Source: Candidatus Brachybacterium merdavium (lineage in GTDB: Bacteria; Actinomycetota; Actinomycetes; Actinomycetales; Dermabacteraceae). From it: DNA of 64,000 nucleotides. The notes beneath the pieces were generated by a model. The model saw only the letters and a list, made by a program, of their open reading frames with translations, searched no databases and had not been told where the DNA came from. Each line of letters starts with the position of its first letter. The stretch's first letter is position 1. Both the position numbers and the translations under genes were made by a program. The stretch spans positions 1-64,000 of the forward strand of contig DWZH01000107.1 of NCBI GenBank assembly GCA_019118275.1, in the 5' to 3' direction. Below are positions 57,184-64,000 of this stretch, piece after piece.

Positions 57184-58088
57184 GTGATCCCCCAGGCCCC
57201 CCAGCGCTCGCGGCGCAACAGCCGCATGGCGGCCGGCTTAGCTCTGGCAGTCCTGTTCCTCGCGGGCTGCACGGCGGAGCAGCAGCGCGGCTTCATGCCC
57301 GGCCATGATGCCGGCCAGGTCACCAACCAGACGGAGCGGATCACCAACTTCTGGGTCGGGTCCTGGTCCGTGCTGGTGCTCGTCGGCCTCATGATCTGGG
57401 GCCTGACCATCTGGTGCGCGATCGCCTACCGGCGGCGCAAGACCGACACCGGTTTCCCCATCCAGCTGCGCTACCACGTGCCGCTGGAGCTGATGTTCAC
57501 GCTGCTGCCGGTGGTGATGGTGCTGACGCTGTTCTACTTCACCCAGCGCGACGTCGGTGAGATCGAGCGCCACGCCAATGAGCCCGACATGGTCGTCGAG
57601 GTCGTCGGCAAGCAGTGGAGCTGGGACTTCAACTACGTGTCCGAAGACGTGCATGAGCCGGCCGGTGTCCAGTCCTTCGCCACCGGCGAGGAGGGAGCTG
57701 AGGAATCCCTGCCCGTGCTCTACCTGCCGGTCGACCAGAACGTCGAGATCCGCCTGGAGTCCCGCGACGTCGTCCACTCGTTCTGGGTCGTCGACTTCCT
57801 CTACAAGAAGGACATGGTCCCCGGGTTCACCAACTCCTTCCAGGTGACTCCCACCCTCGAGGGCACTTACTCCGGCAAGTGTGCCGAGCTGTGCGGAGAG
57901 TTCCACTCGGACATGCTCTTCAACCTCGAGGTCGTCTCCCAGGAGGAGTTCGACGCCCACATGCAGCAGCTGGAGGACGACGGCTACACGGGCCAGCTCG
58001 GTGTGGACCTGAACCGTAATCAGGAGGAGTGGAGCATGCGCGAAGCTCATGAAGAGGCGGGCCCGCGGGTCCGTGAGGAGGCCGACCA

Positions 58089-58092
<4 letters not shown>
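57184..58092 (+). CDS. ctaC: Cytochrome c oxidase subunit II
   Basis: 302 aa from GTG 57184, with GGAAGG upstream; a start at ATG 57151 is possible. Lipoprotein signal with lipobox LAGC. Two membrane helices follow (~55-80 and ~95-120). The CuA site is [15 protein letters not shown], with the upstream His in [11 protein letters not shown]. Accepts electrons from the bc1 complex encoded convergently. Overlaps ctaD by 4 bp. Confidence 0.94.
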
Positions 58093-59807
<1,715 letters not shown>

Positions 59808-59808
59808 T

Positions 59809-60225
59809 ATGAGACCAGCCGCCCGAATTTTCTGGATCCTGGGAGTCTTCTTCGCGCTGGTCGCCGCCGCGTACGGCACCGTCACCGGGGTCTATGAGCC
59901 CTGGGGCATCGAGATGGTGGGTCTGGCCACCGTGATCGCCCTGTCCGGTCTGGGCTTCCTGATCGCCATCTTCCTGACGCTGACGGGCCGCCATCACAGC
60001 TTCGGTTCCGCCGACAGCCTCGATGGCGAGGTGGAGGACGAGCCTGGCGTGCAGGGGAGCTTCTCCCCGTACAGCTGGGCACCGCTCTGGGCCTCCCTGG
60101 GGGCATCGTTGTGCTTCCTCGGCATCGCAGCCGGCTGGTGGATCTTCGCCTTCGGCATCATCGTCGGCGTCTATGGAGTTCTGCTCTGGGTGCTGGAGTT
60201 CTCCCGCGGGCAGCACGCCCACTGA
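59809..60225 (+). CDS. ctaF: Actinobacterial cytochrome c oxidase subunit IV
   Basis: 138 aa, four membrane helices, with YEPWGIEMVG and SPYSWAPLWASL typical of the family. Small accessory subunit of the bc1-aa3 supercomplex. Begins immediately after ctaD and ends the operon at a strong hairpin. Confidence 0.93.
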   Translation: MRPAARIFWILGVFFALVAAAYGTVTGVYEPWGIEMVGLATVIALSGLGFLIAIFLTLTGRHHSFGSADSLDGEVEDEPGVQGSFSPYSWAPLWASLGASLCFLGIAAGWWIFAFGIIVGVYGVLLWVLEFSRGQHAH

Positions 60226-60236
60226 CTCCACCGCGC

Positions 60237-60278
60237 AAGGGCCCCGCATCGACCGAGAGTCGGTGCGGGGCCCTTGTC
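60237..60278 (+). terminator. Terminator of ctaC-ctaD-ctaF
   Basis: AAGGGCCCCGCATCGAC pairs with GTCGGTGCGGGGCCCTT (one G-U), 5-nt loop, short T end. Confidence 0.75.
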
Positions 60279-60409
60279 GTGCGGCTCGATCCGCGGCGTA
60301 TGCAGAGGAGTGGCGCAGCACCACCATGAACCCGGCATGAGAGCTCAACGGCCACGAGCCGCTGCGTGACGGGGAGATGTCCTGCCGTGCCGTCCGTGCC
60401 GGGGCGGAC

Positions 60410-60480
60410 CATGGGACAGAACGAACAGTACGTAATAGGTATAACAGCGTCACGACGCTGTGACCTGTCCGAAGCGGGCT
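60410..60480 (+). promoter_or_regulatory. AT-rich island with -10-like sequences and palindrome
   Basis: The stretch around 60420-60446 is markedly AT-rich for this genome. It contains TACGTA (60429-60434) and TATAAC (60440-60445), followed at once by CAGCGTC-AC-GACGCTG (60445-60460), a perfect 7-bp inverted repeat, and a nested GTCAC/GTGAC pair. It may be a repressor-controlled promoter for the small gene at 60611. The rest of 60279-60610 shows nothing else except a TAGCGT -10 candidate at 60521-60526. Confidence 0.45.
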
Positions 60481-60610
60481 GGCCCTCCGTCCTGCCGTCT
60501 GCCGCAGCGGTCATAGGTGCTAGCGTGTGCCGGAACCGGCCGGCGCCGGCCCATGCCGGTTACGCCCCGATGTGCGGACCGCGGCGTCCGAGCAACCAGG
60601 AGGCAGCCAG

Positions 60611-60931
60611 ATGATCAGCAACCAGGTGGATCCGCTCGGCAGGGCCCGGTGGGAAGTTCTCGGCCTGTTCGCCGACGATGACGCGGCGCGGCGGGCGACC
60701 ACCTGGGCGCGCGAGGTGCTGGAGAGCGCGTCGGTGGATCCCTCGGGTCAGCAGCTGCGGGCTTTGCGTGCCCTGCGGCGCGCTGACCGTCGCCTCAGTC
60801 TGCCGGCAGCGCGGTACCTGCTGACCATGGCGCGCGGCAGCGGCGAGGGGGCAGAGGATCGCGCCGCGAGCGATCGGAGCCGCGCCGCGGCCCGTCGAAG
60901 AGCCCGTCGCCGAAGCCCCCTTCTCGAATAG
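60611..60931 (+). CDS. Unrecognised small basic protein
   Basis: 106 aa from ATG 60611 with CAGGAGG upstream at good spacing. Predicted mostly helical: WEVLGLFADDDAARRATTWAREVLE, then RALRALRRADRRLSL, ending in an Arg-rich tail (RAAARRRARRRS). No family recognised. It is the only gene between ctaF and the convergent qcrB, so it may relate to the respiratory supercomplex or simply sit there. The basic tail could bind nucleic acid. The RBS and flanking terminators support a real gene. Confidence 0.65.
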   Translation: MISNQVDPLGRARWEVLGLFADDDAARRATTWAREVLESASVDPSGQQLRALRALRRADRRLSLPAARYLLTMARGSGEGAEDRAASDRSRAAARRRARRRSPLLE

Positions 60932-61021
60932 AGGCTGCGTACAGCACCGTCGGCGCCAGGGGCGAGGGAAGCCGCAACCTCCCGCACCGATCCGCTGCGG
61001 AGTGCAGGAGCCCTTTGACGC

Positions 61022-61058
61022 GACGAAGGCCCCGGGGACGATCCCCGGGGCCTTCGTC
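61022..61058. terminator. Bidirectional hairpin between small gene and qcrB
   Basis: Perfect 17-bp stem (GACGAAGGCCCCGGGGA and complement) with loop CGA, between convergent genes; no long U-tract. Confidence 0.7.
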
Positions 61059-61081
61059 TGTGATTCGCGCTCAGTGCTCCA

Positions 61082-62767
61082 TCACACGTGGTGATCGAGC
61101 AGCTGCTCGGCCGGTGTGCTGTAGTCACCATCGGTGACCCGGTCGACGGTCTCCTTCTCATGAGCAGCATGCTCGAAGGCCTCCCGCAGCTCGGCGGGCG
61201 TGACCGGCTCGATCCGATCCTTGAAGAAGAACGAGGTCGCCGCCGCGCGCAGCTTCGAGACGCCGTTGCCGGCCTTGAGCGGTCGGAAGTCGTCGTGCTG
61301 CACCAGCACCCAGCGGTCGTACTCGTTCAGCGGCTCATGGATCTCGATCATGTCGCCGGTCTCGCTGCGGATGATGCGGGAGGTCTCCACACCGTGGAGG
61401 ACCTCGGCACGCTTCAGACGCTGGATCGACAGGCACAGCCGCTTGGTCACGAAGAACGCGATCACGGGGAACAGGAAGAACCCGACCCGGAAGAAGTAGA
61501 TCGTGTCATTGACCGACAGTTCGAGCGAATGCGCCAGGATGTCGTTCCCGCCGGAGATCATCAGGACGACGTAGGCGGTGATCCAGGCGACGCCCAGCCC
61601 GGTGCGCACCGGGACGTTGTAGGGCAGGTCCAGCACGTGGTGCTCACGGTCGTCACCGGTGATCCAAGATTCGATGAACGGATACAGGGCCATGAATCCG
61701 AACAGGATCCCGGGGATGACCACTCCCGGTATCAGGATGTTCAGCGACAGCGTGTACCCGAACAGCGTGAACTCCGGCCAACCGGGCATCAGGCGCAACG
61801 CGCCCTCCATGAACAGGATGTACCAGTCGGGCTGGGCGCCCGCGGAGACCGGGGAGGGGTCGTAGGGCCCGTAGACATGGATGGCGTTGATCGAGGTGGT
61901 CGCGGAGATGAACGTGATGATCCCGAAGACCAGGAAGAAGAATCCACCGGCCTTGGCCGTGTACACCGGGAAGAGTGGGAAGCCGACCACGTTGCGGTCC
62001 GTGCGGCCCGGCCCGGGGTAGTGGGTGTGCTTGTGCAGCACCAGCAGCACCAGATGGATGCCGATCATCGCGATGATCGCGGCCGGAATGATCATGATGT
62101 GGATGGCGTACAGGCGCGGAATGATGTCCGTGCCCGGGAACTCGCCGCCGAAGAGCAGGAACGAGATGTACACGCCGATGAGCGGGATCGCCTTGGCGAC
62201 ACCGTCGGCGATGCGCAGACCGTTGCCCGAGAGCACGTCGTCCGGCAGGGAGTAGCCGGAGAAGCCGGCGGCCATGGCGAGGACGAGCAGGGTGAAGCCG
62301 ATCAGCCAGTTGAGCTCACGCGGCTTGCGGAACGCTCCCGTGAAGAACACGCGGAACATGTGCACGAAGATCGCGACGACGAAGACCAGCGCCGCCCAGT
62401 GGTGCATCTGGCGGAAGAGCATGCCGCCGGTGATCTCGAAGGTGATCTCGAGGGTCGACTCGTAGGCACGGGACATCTGCAAGCCCTGGAAGGGCTCGTA
62501 CGGGCCGGCGTAGGTGACCTCGGTCATCGACGGATCGAAGAACATCGTCAGGAACGTGCCGGAGAGGACCAGGATGACGAAGCTGTAGAGCGCCACCTCC
62601 CCGAACATGAACGACCAGTGGTCCGGGAAGATCTTGCGGGCGAAGAACTTGACGAAGCCGCCACCGGTGACGCGCTGGTCGAGCCAGTCGCCACCGATCG
62701 CGCCGAGTTTCATGGCGCGTCCCTGGGCCGGGGCCTGGTTCCGGGAATCTGGAGTCGCGGTGGTCAC
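61082..62767 (-). CDS. qcrB: Cytochrome bc1 complex cytochrome b subunit
   Basis: 561 aa, GTG start, 4 nt after the qcrA stop. Eight or nine membrane helices. Heme b ligands are in RQMHHWAALVFVVAIFVHM and YAIHIM...IGIHLVLLVLHKH. The quinol-site motif is PDWY, the variant of PEWY usual in actinobacteria. A ~130-residue cytoplasmic C-terminal tail is also typical. Last gene of qcrC-qcrA-qcrB. Confidence 0.97.
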   Translation of the reverse strand: MTTATPDSRNQAPAQGRAMKLGAIGGDWLDQRVTGGGFVKFFARKIFPDHWSFMFGEVALYSFVILVLSGTFLTMFFDPSMTEVTYAGPYEPFQGLQMSRAYESTLEITFEITGGMLFRQMHHWAALVFVVAIFVHMFRVFFTGAFRKPRELNWLIGFTLLVLAMAAGFSGYSLPDDVLSGNGLRIADGVAKAIPLIGVYISFLLFGGEFPGTDIIPRLYAIHIMIIPAAIIAMIGIHLVLLVLHKHTHYPGPGRTDRNVVGFPLFPVYTAKAGGFFFLVFGIITFISATTSINAIHVYGPYDPSPVSAGAQPDWYILFMEGALRLMPGWPEFTLFGYTLSLNILIPGVVIPGILFGFMALYPFIESWITGDDREHHVLDLPYNVPVRTGLGVAWITAYVVLMISGGNDILAHSLELSVNDTIYFFRVGFFLFPVIAFFVTKRLCLSIQRLKRAEVLHGVETSRIIRSETGDMIEIHEPLNEYDRWVLVQHDDFRPLKAGNGVSKLRAAATSFFFKDRIEPVTPAELREAFEHAAHEKETVDRVTDGDYSTPAEQLLDHHV

Positions 62768-62771
62768 GAGA

Positions 62772-63851
62772 TCACTGGTCCTTGTGGATGTCCCAGAAGC
62801 TGGGACCGATCGGCTCGGGGAAGTCTGCGGCGGCCACGAGGTAGCCCTCGTCGTCGACCGTGATCGGCAGCTGCGGCAGCGGGCGCTTGGCAGGTCCGAA
62901 GATGACCCGGGCGCCGTCGGTCACGTCGAAGGTCGACTGGTGGCAGGGGCAGAGCATGTGGTGGGTCTGCTGCTCGTACAGGGCCACGGGGCACCCGACG
63001 TGGGTGCAGATCTTCGAGAACGCCAGGATGCCGTCGTACCCGTTGGCCAGGCTCTCCTCGTCCTTCACGTCGCGAGGATCGACCCGCACGATCACGGTGG
63101 CGGCCTTGGCGCGTTCCTCGAGGTAGTGCTCGGTGTCCGGGGTCAGGCCCTCGGGCATCACATGGAAGATCGCGTTGATGGCCACATCCGCGGCACGGAT
63201 CGGGGTGCCGTCGTGGTCGCGAGCGAGGCGCTGGGGCTCGTCCGAGGAGCCCCAGAAGGTGTGGCGGAGCTTGTTGCCCGGCAGCGGCCCGAAAGTCGAC
63301 AGCGGCGCGAGAACGGCGATGGGCAGGGCGGCCAGCGCCGCCACCATCGAGGTGACGATCAGGGGGCGCCGAGCGATACCGGTCTCCTCGAGCCCGCCGG
63401 TGATGATCTCCGCGGCTGCCGTGCGCGATTCCTCGCTGCTGCGGATCGGGTGCCGCTCCTCGATCGCTTCGTCATCGGGCATCAGCGTCTTGGCCCAGTG
63501 GACCGCGGCCGCGCCGACGAAGAAGACCGCGATGGCCAGACCGAGGCCGATGGTCAGGTTGGACCACCACAGCGCGTCCCAGGTGCCGGAGTCGGCGAAG
63601 AGGTTCGTGTACTCCGGTGTGACCAGGAAGTAGGCCGCGATGAAGATCACGGTTCCCAGTACGGAGAGCAGGAAGAGCGCTGCCACGACCCGTTCGGCCC
63701 GCTTGGCCGCCCGTGGGTCGGTGTCGGCCTGCCGGTGGACGTGAGGGGGCAGCCCGGGGTTCGGGAAGCCGCCACCCTCCTTGGGCGCGATCGCGCTGAT
63801 GCCGCGCTCGGGGGAGGAGCCGTCGAGATTGTTGTTCATAGTCGAATTCAC
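62772..63851 (-). CDS. qcrA: Rieske iron-sulfur protein of the bc1 complex
   Basis: 359 aa. GTG 63851 is chosen because it overlaps the qcrC stop (GTGA); an ATG four codons later has no RBS. Three N-terminal membrane helices, as in actinobacteria, instead of one. The C-terminal Rieske domain carries CTHVGCP and CPCHQSTF (~280-305), which hold the [2Fe-2S] cluster. Takes electrons from menaquinol with QcrB. Confidence 0.96.
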   Translation of the reverse strand: MNSTMNNNLDGSSPERGISAIAPKEGGGFPNPGLPPHVHRQADTDPRAAKRAERVVAALFLLSVLGTVIFIAAYFLVTPEYTNLFADSGTWDALWWSNLTIGLGLAIAVFFVGAAAVHWAKTLMPDDEAIEERHPIRSSEESRTAAAEIITGGLEETGIARRPLIVTSMVAALAALPIAVLAPLSTFGPLPGNKLRHTFWGSSDEPQRLARDHDGTPIRAADVAINAIFHVMPEGLTPDTEHYLEERAKAATVIVRVDPRDVKDEESLANGYDGILAFSKICTHVGCPVALYEQQTHHMLCPCHQSTFDVTDGARVIFGPAKRPLPQLPITVDDEGYLVAAADFPEPIGPSFWDIHKDQ

Positions 63852-64000
63852 TTCGCCTTCGCCCCCAGCCACACGGCGCAGGCGACCAGCAGGGACAGGA
63901 CGATGGTCCACACGTACAGGCCTTCGGTCACGGGCCCCTGGTTGCCCAGGGAGATGCCGCCGGGGGACCCGGTCTCGTCGAGCGCGTGGAGGTAGGCGAC
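63848..64000 (-). CDS. qcrC: Cytochrome bc1 complex diheme cytochrome c subunit, C-terminal end
   Basis: The last 50 codons, not listed in the ORF track. Translation ends GPVTEGLYVWTIVLSLL...WLGAKAK-stop, the C-terminal membrane anchor of QcrC. The heme-binding CxxCH motifs lie beyond the window. The stop overlaps the qcrA start by 4 bp. ctaE is expected further upstream on the same strand in most relatives. Confidence 0.88.
   Translation of the reverse strand, partial: VAYLHALDETGSPGGISLGNQGPVTEGLYVWTIVLSLLVACAVWLGAKAK

Noticed and set aside
61088-62863. 591-aa ORF on the + strand opposite qcrB
   Set aside because: Antisense to a certain cytochrome b gene; Asp/Glu/Arg/His composition is that of a reversed membrane-protein gene.

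Overview
The window is a GC-rich chromosomal segment of an actinobacterium. Most of it is conserved core genome, densely packed with 4-bp ATGA/GTGA gene overlaps and TANNNT-type -10 hexamers. Lineage markers are SteA/SteB, DUF3000, DUF3043, PrsW, a three-helix Rieske protein with a qcrCAB operon, and a ctaC-ctaD-ctaF cluster. The gene content suggests Micrococcales, possibly a Brachybacterium-like member of Dermabacteraceae; that last step is from memory and was not tested.

Layout. (1) 1-591: 3' end of a 5S rRNA, the rRNA operon terminator and a spacer with a 45-bp tandem duplication. (2) 592-14990: one long + strand run: TPR protein, HAD phosphatase, tlyA, nadK, recN, steA, steB, a degenerate PNPT-like membrane protein, a MurJ-type flippase, a GT4 glycosyltransferase, pyrG and a NUDIX hydrolase. 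It matches the mycobacterial tlyA-ppnK-recN-steA-mctB-pyrG neighbourhood, with three envelope genes placed between steB and pyrG. (3) 14991-23344: a small accessory patch (truncated aminoglycoside phosphotransferase, a long inverted repeat, a divergent tetR/double-GNAT pair), then an RNase D-like/DUF3000 pair, msrB, an alpha/beta hydrolase, a RibD-C reductase and zapE. (4) 23353-30704: an SDR gene facing a glgX-treY-treZ operon that makes trehalose from alpha-glucan. (5) 30774-31689: six tRNA genes, including identical Gly(GCC) and Val(GAC) copies on opposite strands. (6) 31784-45675: thrS-HIT, prsW, yebC, ruvC-ruvA-ruvB, yajC-secD-secF-apt-rel. (7) 45700-57000: orphan AbiEi-like gene, DUF349 protein, hisS, thioredoxin, DEAD-box helicase, aspS, DUF3043, M20 peptidase, a small membrane protein and an ErpA-type Fe-S carrier. 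(8) 56998-64000: terminal respiratory chain. The ctaC-ctaD-ctaF set (aa3 oxidase) faces qcrC-qcrA-qcrB (bc1 complex), with one unrecognised small gene between them.

Regulation: at least ten genes have a TANNNT hexamer ending only 6-8 nt before the start codon, the geometry expected of leaderless mRNAs. This also settles several start sites. Many 3' ends are marked by perfect 16-18 bp hairpins with little or no U-tract.

No phage, integrase, transposase, CRISPR array or canonical defence island is visible. The best candidates for something under-described are the steAB/PNPT-like/MurJ/GT4 envelope cluster, the unknown small gene with its AT-rich palindromic promoter region inside the respiratory cluster, and the inverted repeat beside the phosphotransferase remnant.
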